A stretch of DNA of 64,000 bases from Lepisosteus oculatus (Eukaryota > Chordata > Actinopteri > Semionotiformes > Lepisosteidae), in contig NC_090703.1 in assembly GCF_040954835.1 (NCBI RefSeq), positions 17,869,444 to 17,933,443 of the forward strand, read 5' to 3'. Every line of letters begins with the position of its first letter. Position 1 is the stretch's first letter. The notes below the pieces were generated by a model. That model had not been told where the DNA came from. It saw only the letters and a list, made by a program, of their open reading frames with translations, and did no database searches. Shown here piece by piece: positions 21,000 through 33,166 of this stretch. The translations under genes and the position numbers were made by a program.

Positions 21000-23900
21000 T
21001 GGGAAGAGAGTAAAGGGTAACAACGTTTTGTGAAGTATAGTGAAAACATGATTAAAGACTGGTAAACTGTAAGTGGCTATGTTGAAACATGATACTGCAC
21101 AAACCTAGAGGAAATTGTGGAACAGCAAAGCACTGTACATACTGCACATGGCATGATCACCATAAAACTGTGGGAATTCTGCAAAAATACAGCACTTGCT
21201 TTCATTAAACTTTCAAGTGCATACTAATTATAATAACAACCCTAATTTTTATGGCATTTTAAGATAAAAGTAGCACACCACAGAAGGCTATTTTCTGCGT
21301 GTAAATAATCAATATCTCTGTAGTGTCATGCAGTTTCCTGTTGACTTTACAGCAAAAATAAGGTGCCTCATCTCTTACACAATACACAGTGTCATGTATT
21401 CCTAGATGAATGCACAGACCTGTTTATGATTCGAGGGTGGGAAAACAGTGGGTGGAGAAATGGTTAAAAAACAAAGCTAACTGGTTCAGAGGATCGAAAG
21501 ATAAAATCAACCAAACAGCATTTGCATTGTGTTTGGCATGCTCAGTTTGTGCTGCAAAAACAGATTAAGGCTTACTTAGTTACTTTAACATGTTCAGTAC
21601 AATTATCAAAGATATGCGGGGCTCTTTGGACATTCTTTGTGAGTATTATATGGTCTTTGAATCAGTATGGCAAATGTATGTCAGGGGCCCATACATGAGG
21701 TCAACTTAAGGCTAGAATTGTGGACATCTTCTTAGCAGTTACCCAATAACCCCTGAACCAATCTGACTGTAAAAAGTTGTAAATTGTAAATTTTGACTGT
21801 AAAAGTTGAAAAGCACCCAATGGAAATAAAGATGAATTCCATATCAGAGCCACGTCCAAAGGCTTGTGCAAACCACTGTTCTGCACACAGTGCTGCTAAC
21901 CTATGACAAAAATAAAAATCTTACTGAAAAAGAAAACACGCAGTACTCTATAAAACACATAGCAAACTGAAAAAGCCCTCCAGCTTGTTCCAGTTCCAGT
22001 GGAACAAGATTAATTGAGTTTGTGAAAACCTGTTCTCTTTTTTTTTTTGCACGCTTCAGGATATGGGTGTGTCTGACCCGGTCTTCAAGTCATCACCGTA
22101 AACACATAAATTAAAACTGCGCAATGTCAAAGAGAGACTGTTGTGATCTTGGCAAGACATCTTTTCTCTTTCAAACTCACATAATGAGGGTTAGCAGGCT
22201 TAAGCAGGAGACTCCCTTTCCTGGGGCTTCTTCATTCTTAAGCTTAAAACTAGCAAAAAAAAACAAACAGAATGGGAAGTCAGACAAAAGAACTAGTGCT
22301 TACGCCATTAGCACAATAAGGAAAAAAGCAGAAACACTATTATTACTGTTGTGACAATTAGAAAAAATAAAATAGTTCAGAAAACCTCCCTTCATTATTC
22401 TGTGTGTGAGCATTATCATAAAAAAATCGGTACAAATTTCTATTCAGTTTTATTAAGATTCTCGGGTGAACTTCCCCTCACTTGCCTCTTTTTCCATGGA
22501 TGACTTCACCAAAGGGAGAAGATCTTCTTTCCATTTTAAATGATAACCATGAAGTGAAGGTTTGGGGAAGAAAATGGGGACGCTTCCTCTCTTCCTCTGT
22601 TATTCAATTATCTCTCCACCTATTTAAACCTTTGACACAGTTAATGCATGTCCCATCTAAAGTTTTGAGCTGGGGGATCCATCTCTCTTCATTTCTATCC
22701 CCGCTCCCAGTTGTGAGGCAGCACTTCTCAAAGTGAATCTCAGCGAGTCAGGGGAGTCTTCCTCTTCTTTTCCATCCCTTAAGGGCCCGGCTCCCAGTTG
22801 CATGGCTGCACCTCTCAAGCGACTTTCAGTAAGTCAGGTGGGTTTATGAATTCAGGCGTCAAAGGCTGCTGAGACACCCAACCCATAAGGACCTCTTGGG
22901 TTCTACCCCTGTTTCTCCCTATGGATTCCCTTTGCAAAATGGTAGTTTTGCACTTTTGTTAAGAAACCAAAGAAACAAACCAGTGTGCCTCAATATATAC
23001 TGTATGGACAACAATTTTAAATGAGGAGATTTCCTGAATACTACAATACTACGTGTTGCAAAACAAGCTACCATATCAAATGGAGCATTCTATTTAGATC
23101 TGAGCAGGATGGTGTTGTAGCAGCTGTGAACACTGTAGTACTGTCCCTTTCTCTATATTCACAGTGGTGTCCAAAATCTCTTTAATAAGTAATTGCTACT
23201 TTCATATCAGGTCAAAACACAAGCTATGGGCAAGCACTGCAGCATCAGGTTGACGCCTGGAATGGCTGGAGAGAAGCAGACAGAATGATCGTATCCATCT
23301 TCTTCATTTTCAGGCCAGCCAACCTACAGTACAGTATCTGTAAAATGCAATTAGAAAAACTGTAATTTAATCACACCTCAATTTCCTAACACAAATCCCA
23401 CCATGAAAAGCTTTGTGGTAAAACGGCAAGTCTCTTTAAATACTGGCACTGACTATTTGTGGTTATTTTCAAGCCTTTTTTTGCTAGGGCTTTCTGATCA
23501 TAATACATTTACATCAAGCATGGTGACAGACACTGAAACAACTGTTGCTAATCACCACCTTAATTTAGCTTTGGAGAGCTATGGATAGCATTCCTATGAC
23601 ATGTCCTCATGGTCTTCAGTGTCTCTGAGTGAATATGGCGTCTGTCACCTTAAAATGTATTGTGAATAGTTAACATAATATTCCAGCAGTATATCACACA
23701 TAATGTATACTCTGGAATTGAGACAGCTGAACCTAGCATGCACTGTACATCATTCCACCATGGTGGTCAAACTGTTTGTAGCTTTTAAATACTGCATTGA
23801 TATTTTTCATAAGCCAGGTCACATAAATAATTCATTGCTGCTTGAAGTAGTGTCAAGCATGCCAAGTATTCATAAAATCATGTTTGTCTGGTTCAGCCAA

Positions 23901-25570
23901 AACTTGTTTTCCATAACCAGATATTTGACTGAAAATATTCATGTCAACATAAGGAAAAACATTTAGCGCTGAAAGCCTATTCCACTACGCTTAACAGAAT
24001 ATACACTGATACTCTTATACTGACCATCAAACCACAAAGTACATCATGTGTGCAAGAAAGCATTTTTTTCCTAGAAAGGTCACCCATGTTAAGAACTAAA
24101 AATGTGTAAAATTAATATATACTTTATTCTTACATACATAATGAGCCTTCTCATGTTCCTCTACATTCTTAAAGTGTAAAGCAATAAGTGCCAGGTGAAA
24201 AAAAAAAAAAAAGTAACAGTAACAAATATAAAAGTACAGTATTTTGTTAACCTAAAGATTCTTGCATCTGACATTACCACATCATACAAAATCACATTTT
24301 AAGTGGGAAAAAATTAAAATAATACCACCTAATCCATTTATGCTATTACATTGAGAGCTGATTGAATTAGTCCACGTTCTCCCTATTTAGAAAAGAGCTA
24401 AAACCACCATTTCACTGTGCCCCCACCTCTGTATTTGCTTTAAAAGTAATTCTGCTTGTTTAGCCCTGTTCTTATCTTACTGAAGTAGCACCTTTTGTGA
24501 GAGATATTGAAGGTCTGGATCAGGCGGCTGCAGGCACCTCATTTCTTCAAATACCAATAAATGACATGCAACTGTGTATTGTTATAGTGTGAGCACAACT
24601 AAGTGGGTTAAGGAAAATAATACAGAATAAACAAATGTTGTTTATCAGCAAACTAAAAGAGCACATAATCCAAGATTTAATAAAAATAACAATACTTGTG
24701 AAAACAGAAAACACAAGAGTCCAATAGTGAATTAATTAAATAGGAAAGTTATATTTCCTCGCAGTTCTTTTCAAAGTACCCTAGCATTATTTTTTCTCTC
24801 TAAATTTGTTCTCAGCTTCAGCAGAAAGACAAAGTGCAGGAAAACAGTATTTAAGGCACATACAACAGCACAATGTTTTTTTTTCCAATGCAGGAAATCT
24901 AAACACCTCACTGCAGGTTTTCCTACAGATCACAAAGTGGACAGATTGGATTTTTTTTTCTGTAAAACTCTCCTTAAAATAAAAGGAAATGATCAAAATT
25001 TACTGTATATGAAGAAGGTCCACCCAGAATGAATAAGTCTAAGTGTCTCATTTGTCTGCCTTGTTTTGCAACAAAAATGAATACCAGACAAGAACTAACC
25101 ACAGTCACCTTGCCCTGACAGCACACAACTATAAAAATGTGCAGAGGAGTACCATCCCTGACAGACAGCATAATTACAGTCATTGTTTTCCGTAATAACT
25201 TGCTCTACCTTAAGTCACCTAAGAATTTCAAATGCCATGTATAAACAATGATTGTTGTCCACTATGGAACTATGGAATCCAGTATGTCTGCATGTGAAGA
25301 CTCTGTCTCTCAGTGCCTTTACACATATATATGGCTTAGACAAGAAAGCACTGCATTATAGAGGATTTTAAGATTCTGATCTCCACTATGCTAATAAAGG
25401 CATGAGAAACCAGTTTTTTAACCTGTCTGGATATCAGTTATCAACTGGTTTCTTCACTGAGAGGGTTCTGCACACCAAACTGCCAGTAACCTTTTAGATT
25501 TTAAACTCTGAGTAACAGCAAGAGATGTCAATTCCTAAAAAACAAAATTTTGTTTGGACCCTCATCTATC
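21000..25570. other. Intergenic or intronic DNA without recognisable genes
   Basis: Short open frames here (for example 22482-22736) have no protein-like signal. 22685-22860 contains two diverged copies of a CTCCCAGTTG...CTCTCAA...AGTCAGG segment. A poly-A run of about 15 lies near 24199. TACAGTA-type heptamers are frequent. Confidence 0.4.
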
Positions 25571-25719
25571 CTTTAGTTCAAGTTCAAGTTCAATTTTATT
25601 GTCATTATACTCATATACAGGTATATGGTATAATGAAAAGCTATTTAGCTAGCTCTCAGACATACGTAGTACAAAGAAAAAAACAACAACAATACAATTG
25701 TATAACAAAAGAAAGACAG

Positions 25720-25865
25720 AGACAACAGGCAGTGTGCAAAGAACAACAACAGGCGATGTGCAAAAAAAACAACAGGCAATGTGCAAAAAAAAACAACAGG
25801 CAATGTACAAAAACAACAACAGGCAATGTGCAAAACAACAAAAAGGTAACAGGTTATGTGCAAAA
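25720..25865 (+). repeat. Minisatellite inside the LINE 3' region
   Basis: About seven copies of a 19-23 bp unit, core ACAACAGGCAATGTGCAAAA, with A-run length variation. It makes long spurious open frames on both strands. Confidence 0.85.
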
Positions 25866-25989
25866 ACATCCATCAACAGAATGAAATAAAGGGATAGAAA
25901 TGATGGGGAGTGAGCTTTTGACATGTATGGTAGAGGTAGATTTTCAATGTGTGTTTGGGTTTTTGGTAAGAAAGAAAGCACTGTGAGGT

Positions 25990-26748
25990 TCAGATCATAG
26001 GTGAGGGGTGAGGTGAGAGTAAGAGAGGCTTACGTTTTCCAGATGGTAGCGGATCATACAGTCTGTAGCTGGGGTGTGTGGGGTCTTTGATGATACTTAG
26101 AGCTTTCCTCAAGCACCGTCCATCATAAATGTCCTGTATAGATGGGAGGGCAACCCCAGTGATGGACTGGGCAGTTTTCACCACTGACTGTAGGTCTTTG
26201 TGGTTAGCAGTACTGCAGTTGCCATACCACACTGTGATGCAGCGTGTCAGTGTGCTTTCTGTAGTGCATCTGTAAAAGTTAGTGAAGATCTGGGGACATA
26301 TCTTAGCCTTCTTCAACCGTCTTAGGAAGTACAGGCGCTGTTGCGCTTTCTTGATCAGACAGGTGGCGTTGAGAGACCATGTGAGGTCCTCGGTGATATG
26401 GACGCCAAGGAATTTAAAGTTACTGACCCTTTCCACTTCAGTCCCGTTGATGTGGATAGGGGCATGTCCAGTTTGCAGTTTCCTAAAATCAACGATCAGC
26501 TCTTTGGTTTTGCTGATGTTGAGGGTGAGGTTGTTGTCATCACACCATGTTGTAAGGAGATTGACCTCCTCCCTGTAGGCCCTCTCATCATTGTCTGTGA
26601 TCAGACCTTCAACTGTGGTGTCATCAGCAAACTTGATGATGGAGTTGGTGGTGTGTTTGGCCTTACAGTCGTGGGTATAGAGGGAGTAGGGCAATGGACT
26701 AAGCACACACCCCTGGGGGACCCCAGTCTGCCTGTCAGAAAGTCCCAA
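25990..26748 (-). pseudogene. LINE reverse transcriptase, C-terminal fragment (252 codons)
   Basis: Contains the VPQGCVLSP box, the FADD catalytic motif, the NLTLNISKTKELIVDF box and a KFLGVHI segment typical of L2/CR1-clade reverse transcriptases. Upstream parts of the protein continue in other frames to 27267. Not functional. Confidence 0.85.
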
Positions 26749-27290
26749 ATCCAGTTGCAGAGGGTGGTGTTGAGACCCAATGCACTGAGTTTCTTGACTA
26801 GTTTCTCTGGGATGATAGTGTTAAAAGCTGAGCTGAAGTCGATAAATAGTAGTCTTGCGTATGTGTTCTTTTTGTCCAGATTGCATAGGGCAGTGTGTAT
26901 GGCAATGGAGATTGCGTAATCTGTGGATCTGTTGGGCCTGTAGGCAAACTGGTATGGGTCCAGTGTGTTTGGAATGGTGTCCTTAATGTGCTTCATGACC
27001 AGCCTCTCGAAGCACTTCATGATGACATGTGTTAGTGCCACCGGTCAGTAGTCATTAAGACATGTCACTGTGGTTTTCTTTGGTATTGGGATGATGGTGG
27101 TAGTCTTGAAGCAGATGGGGACTACTGCTTGGGCCGGAAACATGTTGAAAATATCTGTGAATACACCCGCCAGTTGATTTGTGCAGGCTTTGAGGACACG
27201 ACTGTGTATGCCGTTGGGTCCTGCAGCCTTGCGTGTGTTCACTTTTAGTAGATATCATTCCACTCACCTTTCAGAAGGGTTTTGTGGAAG

Positions 27291-28205
27291 GGAACACTCT
27301 GTCAAAAGAAAATACCGGTATCGGTTATCTGCTGTTAATGTAATAAATTAAACATCATCACCACTGTTGTCAGAAGTGAGCAAATTATCTGTAAAAAGGT
27401 AAATTTGGCAGACATGTACTGTAAATAAAAGGGTAATGATATTCTAACTAGGCAACAGAACAAAAAGAAGATTTTGTTTAGTACTTTTAGAACTATGGTT
27501 TTAAATCATTTTTAGTGGTAGTATATAATCATTTTAATACAAAATGGTCCAAAACAGGTGAAAACATTTTACCCCTAAATATTTTTCTCAATATATTTTT
27601 ATTCTTTACATTACAACACCAATAGTATCACAAAATTAACACCAAAAAGTATTATTAAAATGTGTTGTTTGCAAGACATAACTGCTGTTTCAGCTTGTTT
27701 CAATTCATACAGTATAGATACAGTTCAGTTTGTAGACATTGTCGTTTATACATCACTGTCGGTCAAATGTATTCAGTGATCAGGTCTAAAGCTGGTGAAC
27801 TTCAGGTCACTAAATTCAGTATGACACCATCTTAAGTGCAATTAAAATAATTACTCTGCATTTAGTTTTTAAGAAGTCCAGAATAAATGTGAAGTACTAT
27901 CAATAGGATTCAACAGTACTCGCACAATATTAACTAGCGTAGACATTCCAAATCGAAATCCAGTAAACAATTTTGTTTTCTACAATTGAATAGTTAGGTT
28001 TAATGTTGATGGAATTAAATGTGTGGTGATGTTAGACATAAGTTGCTTTTTCCTTCACTAACAGTGACAAGCCCTCATCAGCTTGGAAATGATGGAGCTA
28101 AATGCTGGGGACGTCTTCTTGCTCTTAATGTCTTCTGTTTTGTTAATCAATTTCTGGTAGCCGAAAACTATTTAAAGCAAATGATTATCTCTGTAAAGCA
28201 GTATC
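27291..28205. other. AT-rich noncoding DNA
   Basis: No gene evidence. One short plus-strand open frame from 28019 runs into the SINE and is chance. Confidence 0.4.
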
Positions 28206-28213
28206 TACCCTAC

Positions 28214-28765
28214 TCTTGGCCAGCAGCCATATCACTCTGCAACTCACAAATGGCAACCCACTGAAGCTAAGCAGGTGTGAGCCTGGTCAGTACCTGGATG
28301 GAAGACCTCCCAGGAAAAACTAAGGTTGCTGCTGGAAGAGGTGTTAGTGGGGCCAGCAGGGGACACTCACCCTGCGGTCCATGTGGGTCCTAATGCCCCA
28401 GTATAGTGACGGGGACTTTAAACAGGCGCTGTCCTTCGGATGAGACGTAAAACCAAGGTCCTGACTCTCTGTGGTCATTAAAATCTCAGGGTGCTTCTCA
28501 AAAAGAGTAGGGGTGTAACCCCGGTGTCCTGGCCAAATTTCCCATTGGCCCTTACCAATCATGGCCTCCTAATAATTTCCATCTATGAATTGGCTTGATT
28601 ACTCTGCTGTCCTACCTACTGATAGCTGGTGTGTGGTGAGCGTTATGGCGCATTATGGCTGCCGTCGCATCATCCAGGTGGAGCTGCACATGGGTAGTGG
28701 TGGAGGGGAGTCCCAATTACCTGTAAAGCGCTAGATAAGTGCAAGCAATTATTAAAATTATTATT
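28214..28765 (+). repeat. 5S-rRNA-derived SINE (SINE3-type), near full length
   Basis: The head resembles 5S rRNA: GAAGCTAAGCAGG, CCTGGTCAGTACCTGGATGG and AAGACC correspond to the 5S internal promoter boxes (28263-28306). The body runs GGGGCCAGCAGGGGACACTC, TCCTTCGGATGAGACGTAAA, GGTGTAACCCCGGTGTCCTGG. The tail AAAGCGCTAGATAAGTGCAA plus ATT repeats resembles the 3' end of CR1/L2 LINEs. Confidence 0.85.
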
Positions 28766-31700
28766 ATTTTAATGTTTGTGACAGTGGCCACAATTGAAGA
28801 TAAACATGATCAGCATTTGTGCAAATATTAATTAATAATATATTAATTCTTATCAAATGAAAATGTTCAGTATAGCTACAATAGTACTTCTTACAACTAT
28901 TAGTCTGTCAACTGTATGTAAAAACTATAGCTCTAATGTAACCTGTAACTCAATGAAGCATATTTTCTGTAATGACGTAGTAAGAATGGGGAGAAACATG
29001 ATTTAATTTAATTTGTCAAAAAGATGGTTTATTATTGGTGTAATTTATGTATTGAAAAATACCCAAAATTAAAATGTGATTAGATTTCCTAAGGCAATTA
29101 ACATGTTTTAATATGTGAGTGCCTGGCTTCCAACAGAGGTGAAATTCTGAAAATTACTTGAACTGAAAGGTTCAAATGGAAAGACAAGTTAATCATGTGA
29201 ACCCCTTTCTAGAGTATGTGTTAGTAGTAGTAGTATTTTTTTTGTGAGTACTGTTGTTTTGATATTGCACCCCAAAAAATGCACATTCTCATTTGACTCC
29301 AGACAGACATTTTCATGATCATTTCTGATTGCAACTTTACAAGTGGTATATAATGAAAAACTATTGCTCTATGTTTGAGGTTTAATTTGTTACATTACTT
29401 ATCTTTGGCTATTCTGATTCCCAGACAAAACCCCAAAACATCTGCTAATTACAAAATAAGGCAGTTTTCTTTACTGTTGAAATCTCAGCTGGTGGGTGTT
29501 TTGCTTAATAAATCTTTCAAATTCAGTAAACAGGTGACATTTACTGATAGCCCAGAGCCTAACTTTCATTTCAGTCCTGCAGTAACTAATTTGTATTTGA
29601 GTATACAGAACACTATAGTTGCACAATTTTGCCAGTTAAACGAGATGTTGTAATCATTTTAATTGCCTTTTCAACACGAAAGACAGTGTACTGTACCTAG
29701 AACTCTGTGCAGCATTTGTGTTTGTAAAGCCTCCCCACCAAAAAAAGCTCAAAGTTTAAAAGGCTGAAAATACTCTGGTTATGAAACCAAACTCAAAGTC
29801 TTGCCATTTTGCAATGTTATGACCATTAATAGAAAGTTGTCCCTTTTACAGTGACTGCAACAAATTTCTAAAGTTATTATGAGGATTTTTTTTCAGCAGG
29901 TGCATTAACATTTTACTGAACAGACATGACATAAGTAAATCTATTATTCTGTTTAACATTCTTCATCAACACAGGCTCTACGGCTCTACTGCCTGTAAAA
30001 AAAACAGACAACAACTAACAGTGTTCTGCTTTAATCCAGTTTCCAACATACCAAATGCATTAAGACATTGATTTCTTGATAAGCAAAAAACATGTTGGTT
30101 CTTTTTTCTTTTCTTTCACAAGACTCAGATTCAACAAGTTAAATCACTTCATCACTTTAACACAATCAACTATATCACTAATGAGGTAGTTTAGTGCTTA
30201 TGTAACAGCAGTCATGATCAATTAATCCAAATGACACCAAAATCAATGTTTTGATCATGTTTAAAGCTCATGCAGATGATAAGAATCATTATCAGAAATA
30301 TATATACTTCGCTTTTCTAAAAACATTCATGCAAAAATAGAATGAAAGCTTATTTTAATTCCCAATATATATGAAGTGCACAACAATAATTTTGAAGCTG
30401 ACATTATTTGGTTGTACACTTGGCTTTTTGAAGAGCAAATGTCAACATTCCTGTGGGCAAGTTCTGACTTTTCAAGGTCTTGAAAACGCATTCTGCTACA
30501 CTAGGCTGACACAAGCTATAATTATCAATAATTTTAAAAATATTTACCACACCACTACATCCATTTTTTCTTTAGAGCACTTGGGTGTTGCCTTTTTAAT
30601 CCCTGTGTTTAATTCAAATTGAGGTCCTTTCTGACTGCATGTGCTACCAGTTCTTCTTCACTGTGTTTCTTATAGTTTGCAAAGTTATCAAATCTTCAAA
30701 AAAATACTTTTTAAAGAGTCTTGATAAGGGAAACTCTCACATATTGTGATGGGGATTTTTTTCTGGACAGAACATTGAATTCAGGATTCATTGCTTACGT
30801 CATGGAACAATTAGAAATTGGTCACCTAGTTCATACCCTTATGGCCACTCTTTCAGAATCATTTTTTTTCCAATAGCAAAGATCAAAACCTAATCACATA
30901 CTGTAACAGAGTTAGAAAGAACACAGTTGTACCAGTGTCATTTTTAACTCATACAACATGAGTTAGGGAATAACCTAAACATCTCATGTCAGATGCATTT
31001 GTGGGTAAATACGTTATACCTAGAGACTCAACTGAATTTCCAAGAAATGTTTTACTACATGTAAGAATATGCATTCCTGCAGGAGAAAAGCCTTTGTAAG
31101 TTCTTGAAGATGACAAGAAGAAAATGGATACATACAGTATGTTTATGATGTGGCTTGCTGTAGCTGAAAGCTGCATCCGACAAACAGGCTGGGAATCCAG
31201 TAGGAGCAGCTCAGTGTTTTCCAGAAGGAAAAAACTCCAAAGAGGAACGGAGAATCATTGTGTAATGGTAAGAGAGTAAGAACTGAAAGGAAGAAAAATA
31301 GTGGTGGCGGGCAGATGGATGCAGGGAAGATGCCACTGGTTAGGTACTGGTTGGTCTCAAGCAGATGCGGGCAGATTTCGGATCTCAGTTCTCAAGTTTC
31401 AGGATTTCTCAGGGTTGGGTAGGCATGGCTCAGAGCAGAGCTGAGCACAGCACTATCTTGGATATCTCAATGGCAGAGCTCCATTCCAGTGGCATTTTGG
31501 GGATTACAGGGGGGAAAACTGGGATGATGAACTGGAAGATTGGGTGGCTGATTGCAAGGTTGATGGGCGCATGGGCGGGCAACTCAAGAGTGTCGGTACA
31601 AAAGCGATTCAGGGGAACGTTGCGGTCTCTTGGGTCAATCATGGACTGAGAGCCGCTACTGGTCTGAGCATGACAACATGAGAGTGAGTATTGTGAAGAA

Positions 31701-33120
31701 GAGAGTGATGTACATACTGTACAGTATCAGGTTCTAAAGAGTGACTTGTAGATGCTCCTTAAATGCGTGTATACATTAAAGTAGCTGTATTTAAACAGGA
31801 TTTCATTTAAAATAAAGTAAAAATCCCCATATAATCTGATAAAATGCTTAATACATTTATTATTCCATTTTATGCAGTATTCTATTCAGATATTTCATTT
31901 GAAAACTGCAATGCACAGACATACTGTATTCTGAGATATTCTGGAAGAATTTTATAAAAGTATTACAACTTTGTCACAATGTAGAAATGAAAGCAAATGG
32001 TCATAATATTCTTCTGCATCATCAATGCAAAATAATATTTTGTTACTGTAACCAGTGTTGCAGCTTTGATAGCATGTGTTGTCTTACATGTGTACTAATC
32101 TTCAAATTGTGCTGCTTTTCTACAAGAGCCCCACCCATTTTCTATCTCTTCGGCACTACCTTCCTTGTCTACCTTATTCAATGACTAAAATGGGTGAGGT
32201 TTTCTAAATTCCAAACCAGTGAATCAGAGAGGCTATAAGTAGAGGGCGAATACCTAATTCATCAATATCCTGTGAAGATCCCACAAAAGGTAAGATAATT
32301 TTGTGCCCATTAATCCTATTCTGCACATATTGAGAAAGATGGACAGAAAAACATGGACATTTTATTAAAGCATTTAAGCAAAACATATAATGAAATAGCA
32401 TCTGTAATTCTGAATCTCTGAGTCAGTAGTAGCCTGCATAAATGAACACAAACATAAAAGTGTGAATGACAGATATCATGCCTAGGAGGTATAGATCATA
32501 CAGTATGTACAGTAATACTTTGAAGTATTTCAATCTATGAGTTCACTTCATTGTGATGGTTAAAAATGAAAACAGAAATATTGTTTTAAAGATTTAAGAT
32601 GGACAGCAGGAGGCATTAACTAATAATGGGTGATATATCTGTCACTTTCTACTAATAAACTCTAAGCAAAAATGATTACAAATAATTTGGTTTTTAAAAA
32701 ATTCTTTATGCTTTATACTTCAGATGTTTAAATTAATAATTGTTGTACATTCATTTTTATTAAGTTAAATTTAAATAATGACAAACTAGACTGCAGAGAT
32801 GGAAAACTGAGAAATATTTTTTTTTATTAAAGAATAAGTCATATGTCTGTGTGCCACTACTGTATATGAGCAACATACTTACAGAGAGATCCTTCTTGCA
32901 TTTTAGGCTAACATTTTAGTCTGACACACATTAAATCACATTAAACATCAAGACAAAATAATGATTGTTTATCTTGAGTTAGTCAGGTTTTTACCTTTTT
33001 CTAGGTTCTCAATTGTTTCTAACTTGATCTTGTAATAAAAAACCCACAGCCATGTGCATTTTAATTTATTCCCTTAAGACACTTTCTGACTTTCTTTTCC
33101 TCAATGTTGTCCAGTGCATT
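28766..33120. other. Noncoding DNA upstream of the small Gly/His-rich gene
   Basis: 31190-31690 is less AT-rich and includes donor-like sites at about 31262 (AATG|GTAAGA) and 31682 (GAGA|GTGAGT). It might hold the untranslated first exon and promoter of the gene starting at 33154, but no acceptor-donor pair proves it. The 94-codon open frame at 31365-31649 has no recognisable features. Confidence 0.3.
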
Positions 33121-33153
33121 TTTTCTATTCCATCCTACATCAGGAACATCAAC

Positions 33154-33166
33154 ATGAGTGACCCAG
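33154..33166 (+). CDS. Gly/His-rich gene, start-codon exon
   Basis: ATG AGT GAC CCA G followed by GTCAGT donor (phase 1). The acceptor for the leader part of this exon is probably CTATTCCATCCTACATCAG ending at 33143. Confidence 0.55.

Larger units (their letters stand above)
25576..27290 (-). mobile_element. 5'-truncated non-LTR retrotransposon (L2/CR1 type), dead
   Basis: Minus-strand copy. The 3' end is at 25576-25610, where GTTCAAGTTCAAGTTCAA is the reverse complement of a TTGAACT-type tail after AATAAAA. Three successive frames carry reverse transcriptase pieces in order: [19 protein letters not shown] (27242 downward), then [19 protein letters not shown] with the first catalytic Asp, then [18 protein letters not shown] and [14 protein letters not shown] with the catalytic FADD, followed by WCDDNNLTLNISKTKELIVD and the thumb/C-terminal region. 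At least two frameshifts separate them. No endonuclease domain is present, so the copy was truncated on insertion. Confidence 0.85.

Noticed and set aside
25525-25884. 119-codon plus-strand frame rich in Gln/Asn/Cys and overlapping minus-strand frames rich in Cys/Phe
   Set aside because: They are translations of the minisatellite in the LINE 3' region. The unit repeats in all frames.
31365-31649. 94-codon plus-strand frame and its minus-strand shadow
   Set aside because: No domain, no low-complexity or family signature, and equally long frames on both strands. It is explained by locally higher GC.
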